Assembly: GCF_002079055.1 (NCBI RefSeq)
Contig: NC_047494.1
Span: 124,001 to 188,000, forward strand
Reading direction: 5' to 3'
From: Saccharomyces paradoxus
Lineage: Eukaryota; Ascomycota; Saccharomycetes; Saccharomycetales; Saccharomycetaceae
DNA: 64,000 nt
Part shown: positions 1 through 8,269 of the stretch, one piece after another
Numbering within the stretch: the first letter of the stretch is position 1
Layout of the letters: each line of letters begins with the position of its first letter
Position numbers and translations under genes: made by a program
Notes under the pieces: model-generated
Database searches by the model: none
Told to the model about the DNA's origin: nothing
The model's input: the letters and a program-made list of their open reading frames with translations, nothing else

Positions 1-756
1 TTAAGCTTCAACTGTAATAAGGAGTTTATTTCCCAGCTATGTCTACAAAAAAGAATAAAATTTAATGAAATTAAGATCACAAACTATAATTCATTAAATT
101 GGACATTTTCTGGATATGTTGAGTGTTTTTCCCGCGGTGACGCTGAGAGATTATTTAATATTTTGGATAGGAGATTAATTGGGAGTAGCTTGGTTGAGGC
201 ATCATGGACAAAAAATAATGATAATATGCTAAGTGAGATAGACTATGACGATGATAATAACAATGATAATTGTAGTAATTTAATTAACATTAGTTCCATG
301 ATGCGTTTTCACACACAAGGGTTACCAGCTTATCAGAAGGGCTTAACGTCACAGTTTCAACAGGTAGTTTCCCCATTCTCGTCATATTCAAACTCCTGCA
401 CGAACATAAACTCTCTCGTAGCAACACCGATGAAACCTCATCCAGCATTTAATTTAATCACAAATAATGTTAAAGAAAAAATACATCCACCTAAGAGAAC
501 TAAACAAGAGAACGCGGAAATACTGGAGTCCTTAAAGAAAATCATAAACAGAAATTTACAACATATAAATATTTCTGGTTTAAATAAAGGAGAGAATATA
601 CGCAGCATTTCCGAGTTTATTTTTGACGTATTTTGGGAGCATGACTCTGAAAGGCTATCGCACTTTTTATTAATCACAAATACTTCACCAGAATCACAAA
701 AAATTCTACAAAAACAAATCATCAGGGCTGCCGAAAGCCTTGGATTTCCAGTTTGA
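1..756 (+). CDS. MIP6: Mip6 RNA-binding protein, C-terminal part (5' end outside window)
   Basis: The frame is open from base 1 and ends at a TGA at 754-756, so this is the last 251 codons of a longer gene. Mip6 is a multi-RRM RNA-binding protein, known in S. cerevisiae to bind the mRNA export factor Mex67 and stress transcripts. Visible here is the end of an RRM-like unit (WTFSGYVECFSRGDAERLF through a GSSLVEASW strand, about bases 106-210), then an Asn/Asp-rich linker. A helical C-terminal segment follows from about base 490 and resembles the tail of the paralogue Pes4. It converges on YSC84 across a 347-base gap. Identity rests on synteny with YSC84/YSC83/ARG4 and on the RRM remnant. Confidence 0.85.
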   Translation, partial: LSFNCNKEFISQLCLQKRIKFNEIKITNYNSLNWTFSGYVECFSRGDAERLFNILDRRLIGSSLVEASWTKNNDNMLSEIDYDDDNNNDNCSNLINISSMMRFHTQGLPAYQKGLTSQFQQVVSPFSSYSNSCTNINSLVATPMKPHPAFNLITNNVKEKIHPPKRTKQENAEILESLKKIINRNLQHINISGLNKGENIRSISEFIFDVFWEHDSERLSHFLLITNTSPESQKILQKQIIRAAESLGFPV

Positions 757-1103
757 ACCCCTTTTAAAAAAGAGAAAGAAAAGTTTATCAATGTACAATT
801 CCAGTACAAATATACGTATTTTTTATAAAAATGGAATATTGTTTTCTTTGCTATCTTAATCTACTTAGAGCTATTCAGAGAGGAGTTAGTTTCGATTTTT
901 TTTTTTAATTTAAAGGCGTGTTCTCCAGTTCCAAAAAATTCTGCTTGATAATGAGTACTAACAGAAGTGATACTCGAAAGCTTTCTAAGTAATTATATAA
1001 ATACAAACATTTCGTAAACATAGCTTAATGGGAACCCATGTTCAACTCCTCTTCTCTGAAAAGAATTCTATATATAGGGACAGATAATATGGCAGAAATT
1101 GGG
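757..1103. other. MIP6-YSC84 convergent intergenic region
   Basis: This 347-base gap holds the 3' ends of two converging genes. It is AT-rich with a T-run near 897-906 and TATATA stretches near 1070, as expected of yeast 3'-end signals. I see no gene in it. Confidence 0.6.
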
Positions 1104-2677
1104 CTAAGAGACTCTAACATAATTTGCAGGGAATATTCCTTCATTGCCGTTGGCTCTTCCCGTCCACCAATCGTTTTGAGAATCTGATTTCTTTAAGATA
1201 GTAATAACGTCACCTTTCTTAAAAGTTAAGTCGCCTGGTTGTTCTCCCGCAAAATTATAGAGAGCAATGGCTGTTGGCGTTGCAGACTTTGTGCTTGAAG
1301 ATTCATTGCCTAACCCTGTTTTTGACATTTTATGTGATAAGTCATCGACATTGCTAATATGGCTGGGGTGGGTCGGACCGTGACCAAGGCTATAACCTCT
1401 TTGCCTACCATTACTACGCCTATCTCCTCGGGTATAATCATAATCCCTGCCGGAATGATGGGTAGGGCGGGAGTATCCAGTATCCCTATCATACAAATCA
1501 TCTTCCCATCGAGTATTGGCACGCGGCTTAGTACCCCTATCTATCTGCGGGCCTCTATTGCGGCTGCTATTTCTATTTGGAGATCTTCCGTTGTCGTAAT
1601 CCTCATCTCCGCTATCAAAGTCGTCATATCCGCGGCTGCGTCCGTAATCATCGTCATCATAATCATCATAACGACTGCGTGATCCTAGTGACATTCCTCT
1701 TCTTCTTGATGATCTTGTGTTCGGACGTGTTGAGGACTCATCGGTAGAATCAAAGGAATCTGGAATGTCATCGTAATAATGACTGGTGTTATCGCTGTAT
1801 TGATCTTCACCATAAAAATCATCATCACTAACATTATCACCATGGTCATGGCGTGTGAAGTTAAATGCTCTTGATTCTAAAATACGGAGTAGGGGGTCTG
1901 CTGCTGGTGGAACTTTTACTCTACCTGATAAAATCATTTTCGATGTACAGTTATCGCCGTAGAATTTTCGATTAGCTTCTCTTCTTTCCAAGATAGCTGA
2001 ACCTTCCACAGACACACCGGCAAATAAACCTTTACTTTTGGAATAAGCAAAAACTGCTGAAACACCACCAGTAGACGCAGAAGCTGCAGCTTCTGCACTT
2101 CTTCCAAGAGGGCCTGCGGAAACTGACACATTGCCACCTAGAGTAATTGTACCAAATTCAGAAAAAGACTTCACTGCGTCTTCAGAATTTAAAATAAAGA
2201 CGAAATCAGTCAATTCAATACCGACCATACCACCTGCACCAGCACCTGCCATAGCTATAGCAGAGGGAGCAGACCATGTACCATCTTTTAGCCTAGCCAC
2301 AATTACGCCAGATCCTGCCCTCCCTGAAAATAAGAAACCAGCCTTCAAAACCGTGATAATGGCTAGGCCTTTGGCTCTTTTTAGCACATATGGTGGGATG
2401 ACTTGATCTGCTCCAAATACTTGATTTGGTTTAACAAAACTTCTTAGAACTTTCGCAGCCTTCCTGTGGTTAAAATAATCGAATGAATCAATCATATAAT
2501 TGTTAGTACATTGCTTTTGGCAACACATGTCCTATCAACAATAGACACAGACCAGAGAACTATTTCGGTCTTTTTACCTGCATCCATTAAATTTGTAGAA
2601 GACCAGCAAGAAGCAAATAAATGAACATACTTGGTCTCGCTTTTTAAGCTTCGAGGAATTGGATTATTGATACCCAT
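1104..2677 (-). CDS. YSC84: Ysc84 actin-patch SYLF/SH3 protein, one intron
   Basis: This encodes a 468-residue cortical actin-patch protein that in S. cerevisiae binds actin and Las17/WASP during endocytosis. Exon 1 is 2631-2677 (47 nt) and exon 2 is 1104-2463. The 167-nt intron has a GTATGT donor (2625-2630), a TACTAAC branch site (2502-2508) and a CACAG acceptor ending at 2464. The spliced length agrees with the S. cerevisiae protein as I recall it. Domains: a lipid-binding SYLF/DUF500 region at about residues 15-215; an Asp/Arg/Tyr-rich low-complexity linker at about 225-400 (GDNVSDDDFYGEDQYSD, SSRRRGMSLGSRSR); and a C-terminal SH3 domain at about 409-468 (ALYNF start, WWTG and GIFPANYV near the end). 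The linker is where length variation is most likely. Confidence 0.95.
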
Positions 2678-2852
2678 TTTTGGATTTGGTATTAGCACTC
2701 GTATTGACAATTTTTACTGTAGAGTATAAGATAGTTTTGTCTTATATAATGTTCAGAACAGGGTCTAGTTAGGGGGGGAGGGGCGGTCAACTTTAATTCC
2801 CTTCAGGCCGTATTCGGTCACCGTCGGAGCATGTAAAATTATAGAAAGTGGC

Positions 2853-2900
2853 ATGCAAACACGAAATATAGAACAGACAACTGAAAATATTGAGCTCTGA
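2853..2900 (+). other. Candidate upstream ORF of YSC83
   Basis: A 15-codon frame (ATG at 2853, TGA ending at 2900) sits 15 bases before the YSC83 start codon. A bare ATG-TAA lies at 2831-2836. Whether the YSC83 transcript begins upstream of them cannot be seen from sequence. Confidence 0.3.
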
Positions 2901-2915
2901 AAAGGACTAATAAAC

Positions 2916-4073
2916 ATGACGTGGTCTGGCGGTAAAGACATAGTAGATCAGATATTTGATGCTGGATATTGGCTCGTCTCGAAAAGTGCTGTTTTAGGTG
3001 ATGAGATCAAGAACCATGTCGAAAAATCAATTGAATCCATATCTGAAAAGATGTCCAATAAAGAGACTCCTCGACTACAGGAAAGCAATAGTAACAAATT
3101 TAAAGCGTACAAAACGTTGAGGATCGGGTTCCAGGATCATTGGAAATTGGGCTTGGGGATTTCCGCCACATCCTTATGCTTATACCTTGGATATCGGACT
3201 TTTTTCAAACTACCACCTTATTTACCTGAAGCGGAATCCCAAGTGGTGTTGATATTGGGTGATATGAATGATCCTATCATAAGGAATCAAGTGATGGATT
3301 TATATCGTAGACGTTTCACGGTATACATTTGTACTGAAAATGCAGACGTTTATAAGAAGCACGAAGAAGATCAGGATTTTGTATATTACATTGATCCTAC
3401 CTGCGAAGAAGACTTTGAAGCCTTTTTTCTTGATGTGCCAAGGCTAGCATCAATATTGTTTATGCCTAGGTTATCATATCATCCATCTGGAGCAATTTCG
3501 TGTGACTCATTGGAATCTGAAATTCATTCAAGTATATTGGTGTATCATCAAGCATTATTAACAATTATTCCCCATTTGAAGAGAAATACCCAACTAATTA
3601 TGTTCAATCCATCTTTGACAGCGGAGCTGAACCTAGTCCATCATAGTACTGAAATTATAATGTCCAGCATCATCGATTCACTATTTAGAATTTTCAAGAA
3701 TTATCGGAGGTTAAATGTTTCCATGATCAAGCTTGGTATCTTGCAGATTGGATCACAGCCATCCAATTATAAATTTTTGACGATGGCCGGTTCAGATATC
3801 CACGAAGCTCTACATTACCCAGTCTACAAATTGATAATGAGTGCAAATGGGTATAAACTAAGGCAACTGTTGAGTTGGCTAACGACTTGGGGAGGTTGCA
3901 ATAGTGTGTATCATTGCGGTCGTTTTAGTTATTTAATCTCATGGCCATTTGCTTCACTTATATATAACCATCGTACACGTTTTTCCCTCAAGCGTTTAAA
4001 AAAAAACTTAACCAAGGCATATAACAGCATTATTTCGATTCTTCCCCAGTCATCTTCCAAATCATCCAAATAA
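2916..4073 (+). CDS. YSC83: Ysc83 mitochondrial membrane protein (DUF1776, SDR-like)
   Basis: This 385-residue protein is a non-essential mitochondrial protein of unknown function in S. cerevisiae. An N-terminal segment (1-65) with charged helices is followed by a hydrophobic stretch at about residues 78-95 (LGLGISATSLCLYLGYRTF), probably a membrane anchor. From about residue 108 a Rossmann-like start is visible: strand VVLILGDMNDPIIRNQVMDL then RRRFTVYICT, the pattern of fungal DUF1776 proteins distantly related to short-chain dehydrogenases. I see no convincing YxxxK catalytic pair, so an enzymatic role is doubtful. It converges on ARG4, with microsatellites in the 213-base gap. Confidence 0.9.
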   Translation: MTWSGGKDIVDQIFDAGYWLVSKSAVLGDEIKNHVEKSIESISEKMSNKETPRLQESNSNKFKAYKTLRIGFQDHWKLGLGISATSLCLYLGYRTFFKLPPYLPEAESQVVLILGDMNDPIIRNQVMDLYRRRFTVYICTENADVYKKHEEDQDFVYYIDPTCEEDFEAFFLDVPRLASILFMPRLSYHPSGAISCDSLESEIHSSILVYHQALLTIIPHLKRNTQLIMFNPSLTAELNLVHHSTEIIMSSIIDSLFRIFKNYRRLNVSMIKLGILQIGSQPSNYKFLTMAGSDIHEALHYPVYKLIMSANGYKLRQLLSWLTTWGGCNSVYHCGRFSYLISWPFASLIYNHRTRFSLKRLKKNLTKAYNSIISILPQSSSKSSK

Positions 4074-4102
4074 TATCCTTGATTAAATACCAATTGCTTA
4101 TC

Positions 4103-4105
<3 letters not shown>

Positions 4106-4134
<29 letters not shown>
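4106..4134. repeat. (AT)n microsatellite
   Basis: About 29 bases of alternating A and T lie between YSC83 and ARG4. On the minus strand they create a spurious Ile-Tyr repeat reading frame. Confidence 0.95.
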
Positions 4135-4139
<5 letters not shown>

Positions 4140-4154
4140 CACAATCTCAGAGAT

Positions 4155-4158
<4 letters not shown>

Positions 4159-4188
<30 letters not shown>
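4159..4188. repeat. (TAA)10 microsatellite
   Basis: Ten TAA triplets begin about 24 bases after an (AT)n tract in the YSC83-ARG4 gap. The tract is likely length-polymorphic. Confidence 0.95.
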
Positions 4189-4191
<3 letters not shown>

Positions 4192-4286
4192 TATTGAAAC
4201 ACTTATAACTGTTTTTGAAGAGAAAATTAATGATGTGCTAGAAGTGCCATACCTGATGAAGTGCTAGTGCATAAGGTCACCGTCTA

Positions 4287-5678
4287 TTAATTTAGTTGGG
4301 ATTTCAAGTTATTCAATTGTTTCAATACAGCAGACTTAGCAGTTCCACCAGTAGCATTTCTCCTTTCAACGCTTTGCTCAAAATTAAAAGTTTCAAAAAG
4401 ATCTTCTGCAAATCTTGAATCAATCTTTTGATATTGTTCCAGAGTTAATTTATCGATGCCACTTAGACCTAGGTTTTCAGCAGTAGCAACACACTCGCCA
4501 GAAATGTGATGGGTCTCTCTGAATGGAACACCCTTTCTGACCAAGTAGTCTGCCAAGTCGGTAGCCAGCATATCCATCGTTAGAGCAGCTTCCATCTTAT
4601 CCTTATTTACAGTTAAGGTAGAAATAACACCTGTGGCAATCAGCATAGAGTGTTCTACAGTTGTCAAGCAATCAAACAGTGGTTCTTTGTCTTCTTGCAT
4701 GTCTTTATCGTAGGTAGATGGGATACCCTTCAAACTCATCAAGAATCCTGTTAGATCACCAAATACTCTACCGGATTTACCTCTCAATAACTCTAAAGAG
4801 TCTGCATTCTTCTTCTGAGGCATTAAAGAAGAACCTGTTGAATAAGCGTCGCTTAGCTGTATGAAACCAAATTCAGCCGTACAATATATAATCAAATCTT
4901 CCGCAAAACGGGAAATATGGTTCATAAATAAGGTTCCCCAAAACATCAACTCCACGATGAAATCCCTATCAGAAACAGCAACTAAAGAGTTACCAATAAC
5001 ACTATTGAAACCTAGACCTTCAGCCAAAAATTCCCTATCGATACCGTAAGGATGACCAGCAAGAGCGCCTGCACCCAGTGGTGATTGATTCAATCTATGC
5101 AGTATTTGGCCCAGTCTTTTGTAATCTTCCGTGAAGTACGTTGCGTAAGAGCTCAACCAATGAGACCATCTAATAGGTTGCGCCCTTTGTAAATGCGTGT
5201 AGCCTGGCATCAAAATATCTATTTCGCCCTCGGCCCTTTTAATTAGAACATCAACCAAGCCCTTTAGAGCTGGAAAGAGCGTGTCATTGACAACGTCACG
5301 ACAGTATATTCTCAAATCGGTAACAACTTGATCGTTACGGGATCTGCCGGTATGGACTTTACCAGCAATCTCACGGCCAATTATTTCACCGAGACGTCTT
5401 TCATTCGCAGTATGGATATCCTCATCGTTTGGATGACGGACAAATTTGTCAGCATCCCATTCTTTTTGGATTTCAGCTAAACCTTCATGGATCTTGGCCA
5501 ATTCTGCATCCGTTAGGAGACCCAACTTCTGTAAGCCCGCGGTGTATACCTTGGTTCCCTCCAAATCTGCCTTGTACATCTTGTAATCATACGGAAGAGA
5601 GGCATTGTAAAGGTGCATCAAAGGATCGGTTTCACCAGTGAATCTCCCACCCCATAGTTTTTGAGTACCATCTGACAT
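4287..5678 (-). CDS. ARG4: Argininosuccinate lyase, last step of arginine synthesis
   Basis: Arg4 splits argininosuccinate into arginine and fumarate in the cytosol. The 463-residue protein has the family's full length. The fumarase/aspartase-superfamily signature [12 protein letters not shown] lies at about residues 281-292, and other conserved blocks are HTGRSRNDQ at about 107-115 (substrate binding) and [11 protein letters not shown] (catalytic His region). Compared with S288C Arg4 as I recall it, I see roughly a dozen substitutions, mostly conservative, which is one reason to think this is not S288C. A perfect Gcn4 site lies 170 bases upstream of the start, fitting general amino-acid control. 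Confidence 0.98.
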   Translation of the reverse strand: MSDGTQKLWGGRFTGETDPLMHLYNASLPYDYKMYKADLEGTKVYTAGLQKLGLLTDAELAKIHEGLAEIQKEWDADKFVRHPNDEDIHTANERRLGEIIGREIAGKVHTGRSRNDQVVTDLRIYCRDVVNDTLFPALKGLVDVLIKRAEGEIDILMPGYTHLQRAQPIRWSHWLSSYATYFTEDYKRLGQILHRLNQSPLGAGALAGHPYGIDREFLAEGLGFNSVIGNSLVAVSDRDFIVELMFWGTLFMNHISRFAEDLIIYCTAEFGFIQLSDAYSTGSSLMPQKKNADSLELLRGKSGRVFGDLTGFLMSLKGIPSTYDKDMQEDKEPLFDCLTTVEHSMLIATGVISTLTVNKDKMEAALTMDMLATDLADYLVRKGVPFRETHHISGECVATAENLGLSGIDKLTLEQYQKIDSRFAEDLFETFNFEQSVERRNATGGTAKSAVLKQLNNLKSQLN

Positions 5679-6169
5679 GCTTGCTTTATTCTTATTATAT
5701 AGCTATCTGCTCTTGAGTTCTTCAATTGCGTATACTCTCTTCTAGCTGAAGAAGAACAGTCTTATCTTAAAACTCTCTGTTTCGCTAACGTTTTTATAAT
5801 CCTTTTTTTTTTCACATGTTCCAATTTCCGCCAGGTTATCCAAAAAGTGAGTCATTCATCTACTAATCATGATCATCGGGATTCTGTAAATGAGTAACCA
5901 TTGCAGACCACAAGAAAAAGGAGATAAACATGAAGAAAACCGCGTTAGGCCTGAAATGATGGGGCATTGAGAGACGGACATTATTTGGTTGTCTTTAACA
6001 GACAGTTTAAAAGTGCAAAACAAATAACTGTCTGTGGAAACCGTTTATTGTTGCAACGTCAATTCTTGAATGAACCAATGAATAATTAGAAAAAGGAAGG
6101 AACGTAAATATTAATCGATATAAATATTCTATGTATGTGAACGCCCACGTATTGTTCGGCGACAAAAGA
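5679..6169 (-). promoter_or_regulatory. ARG4 promoter region / DED81 3' flank
   Basis: The gap lies between the DED81 stop and the ARG4 start; both genes are read on the minus strand. It contains a T-run at about 5803-5812 and a Gcn4 site at 5848-5854. In S. cerevisiae this interval is a classic meiotic double-strand-break hotspot; that is established knowledge of the locus and not something the sequence here proves. Confidence 0.7.
5848..5854. promoter_or_regulatory. Gcn4 binding site (TGAGTCA)
   Basis: A perfect 7-mer match to the Gcn4 site lies 170 bases upstream of the ARG4 ATG, next to a poly(dT) stretch. ARG4 is a known general-control target. Confidence 0.85.
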
Positions 6170-7834
6170 TTATGGCTTACATCTTCCGCTGAAACGAGGA
6201 TACAAGGAACAGTCTCTGACAGTGAATCTGTCACACAACCAGGCCAAAATACGTTCAGTACCGATACCGTAACCACCGTGTGGGCAGGTACCGTATTTTC
6301 TTTGGTCAATGAACCAGTAGTAGGCGTCTGTATCAATACCCTCACGCTTAAAACCTGCCATAAGCTCGTTCATGTCGTCGATTCTCATGGAACCACCAGT
6401 GATTTCACCAACGTTTGGCATCAAAACGTCGACGGATTCAGTGACGCGAGGATCGTCAGAACAACGCTTCATATAGAAAGACTTGATTTCCACTGGGAAT
6501 CTTGTCAAAAAGATTGGGACGCCGATGGTGTCAGTCATCTTTCTTTCAGCAGCTTCTGCGATATCATCACCGAATTTAAATTCTTCGCCCTCTTCGTTCT
6601 TGATGTCGTGTTCCTTCAACCAGGTAATGGCATCCTTGTACTCTAATCTCATGAATGGAGCCTTTGGAGCTTTGAAGTTTGGATTCAATTGTTTCACAAG
6701 TGGGCCAGCAATTGGATCTTCCAAAACGTATTGGACGGATTTGACAATCAAAGTTTCAATGTGTTGTAGTAGGTCGTCAAAAGTCAAGAACGCCAATTCA
6801 GCTTCGATATGTGTATATTCGGACAAATGTCTTCTTGTATGGGACTTTTCAGCTCTGAAGGATTCTTGGATGGTATAAACGTCACCTAGAGAAGCCAAAC
6901 AGGTTTCCAAGTATAATTGAGAACTTTGGGTCAAGTAAGCTTCCTCGCCGTAATAGTTCATCTTGAACAAAGTGGAACCACCTTCGACTTGAGTTTGCAC
7001 CATGCATGGTGGAGTAACTTCTGTCAAATGTTCTTCATCGTAAACACGTCTAACACTTTTTAATAGAGCAGCACGGACTTTCATGACTGCAGATAAGGCA
7101 TCTCCTCTCAACGCCAAATGACGTTGATCCAACAGCAAAGAGGGGTCAGAACCCTCCGCAATTTTGTTGGTAAAGGAGTCTTCACCACCAGGGGCCAAAC
7201 CTACAACTTCGTAGTAATCGACGTTCAATTCAACACCACCTGGCGCGGTTTTACCCTCAGGCAATTTAACTATGGTACCGTATAGAGTAACTGTGGATTC
7301 CAAAGTCAGGTCCAAAGTTTGTTGAGCCAAGGCCAAGTCACCGGACAAAACACATTGAATAAAACCAGATCCATCTCTAAGGACGATAAAAATAACCTTT
7401 TTGTTAGAACGTAATCTATGGATCCAACCGGAAACCTTAACTCTTTGTCCGACCTTGGAATAAGAGTCGTAGATTCTGGTCTTGATGGCAGCTGGCAATG
7501 ATTCGTCCTCCTTAATGGTAATATTCAAAGCAGACAATTGCTTGGCAGCATTTTCTGCCTCCTTTTGTTGTTTTTTCAACTCCTGTTCCTTTTGCTTGAC
7601 AGCCTTTTTCTTCAAACCGTCACAGCCCTTACGAGCCTTCTTCAAAGCAGAAGCACTGATTTCTTGATACTCGTTGTCTTCAGTCTTAAAAACAAAAAGC
7701 TTGGGTTCGGTGGTATCGCTCTTCTGTTGAGATGCAAACAAAGCATATGCTGGGGTTTTGAATGGATGATCTTGTGAACCGGCCGTGGTCAATTCGTCCA
7801 CACCGGTAGCCTCCTTTATGTACAAAGATGACAT
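6170..7834 (-). CDS. DED81: Cytosolic asparaginyl-tRNA synthetase
   Basis: The enzyme charges tRNA-Asn with asparagine in the cytosol. The start at 7834 (MSSLYIKEA) gives 554 residues, the S. cerevisiae length; the frame stays open upstream but has no ATG there. A eukaryote-specific Lys-rich N-terminal extension (about 1-115, KKARKGCDGLKKKAVKQ) precedes an OB-fold anticodon-binding domain at about 125-225 (VKVSGWIHRLRSNKKV). The class II catalytic core follows: motif 2 FRAEKSHTRRHLSEY and motif 3 GIGTERILAW at about 523-532, near the C-terminus. It is divergently paired with the prolyl-tRNA synthetase gene across a 435-base shared promoter. Confidence 0.98.
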   Translation of the reverse strand: MSSLYIKEATGVDELTTAGSQDHPFKTPAYALFASQQKSDTTEPKLFVFKTEDNEYQEISASALKKARKGCDGLKKKAVKQKEQELKKQQKEAENAAKQLSALNITIKEDESLPAAIKTRIYDSYSKVGQRVKVSGWIHRLRSNKKVIFIVLRDGSGFIQCVLSGDLALAQQTLDLTLESTVTLYGTIVKLPEGKTAPGGVELNVDYYEVVGLAPGGEDSFTNKIAEGSDPSLLLDQRHLALRGDALSAVMKVRAALLKSVRRVYDEEHLTEVTPPCMVQTQVEGGSTLFKMNYYGEEAYLTQSSQLYLETCLASLGDVYTIQESFRAEKSHTRRHLSEYTHIEAELAFLTFDDLLQHIETLIVKSVQYVLEDPIAGPLVKQLNPNFKAPKAPFMRLEYKDAITWLKEHDIKNEEGEEFKFGDDIAEAAERKMTDTIGVPIFLTRFPVEIKSFYMKRCSDDPRVTESVDVLMPNVGEITGGSMRIDDMNELMAGFKREGIDTDAYYWFIDQRKYGTCPHGGYGIGTERILAWLCDRFTVRDCSLYPRFSGRCKP

Positions 7835-7988
7835 GTTTGAAAAAATGAGGATCGGAATTACCTTACTGCTTGCGTGGAGACCCAACAACAACTAATACTA
7901 CCCACAGTTTTAGGCCCAAACGTAACCTCTTATACCTTTTGATCGTTGATGGTTCGATCAGTCATAATGTCGAACTATCAGGGCCCTG

Positions 7989-8001
7989 GTCACTGCGCAC
8001 G
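7989..8001 (+). promoter_or_regulatory. Abf1 consensus site (GTCACTGCGCACG)
   Basis: The bases fit the Abf1 pattern RTCRYBNNNNACG exactly and lie 155 bases upstream of DED81. Abf1 commonly keeps divergent housekeeping promoters nucleosome-free. Confidence 0.7.
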
Positions 8002-8085
8002 ATGGAAAATTTTTCACTTTTTGCGTCCGCTGGAAGGACGCGCCACGGCTTTGATAAAAAAATGAAAAATTGGATAAGCGATGCT

Positions 8086-8092
8086 TGAGTCA
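8086..8092. promoter_or_regulatory. Gcn4 binding site (TGAGTCA)
   Basis: A perfect Gcn4 7-mer lies 178 bases upstream of YHR020W and 252 bases upstream of DED81. Several yeast synthetase genes are under general amino-acid control. Confidence 0.75.
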
Positions 8093-8269
8093 CAGAGTGT
8101 CTTGCCCTCGATTGGAAAATGTATGCACGTTACTTTTGTCAGGATAGTTGCTGGCGGCCTGAAAAGCTTTCCTATAAGAGAATATAGAGGTTGGTGTACA
8201 TTCGTACTTCGACACATTATACAAAAACACATAGCTTTAAAGTAAGAGAGTAGAAGAACAAACAAAAAT

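Larger units (their letters stand above)
7835..8269. promoter_or_regulatory. Divergent promoter shared by DED81 and YHR020W
   Basis: These 435 bases separate two aminoacyl-tRNA synthetase genes transcribed away from each other. They hold an Abf1-type site (7989-8001) and a perfect Gcn4 site (8086-8092), plausible joint control for two translation genes. No other gene is seen here. Confidence 0.8.

Noticed and set aside
3929-4144. 71-codon minus-strand frame rich in Ile-Tyr
   Set aside because: It is produced by the (AT)n microsatellite and the antisense of the YSC83 end.
7835-7891. In-frame 19-codon extension of DED81 that might give a mitochondrial form
   Set aside because: The extension begins at a TTG, not an ATG, and the 554-residue start at 7834 matches the known protein.
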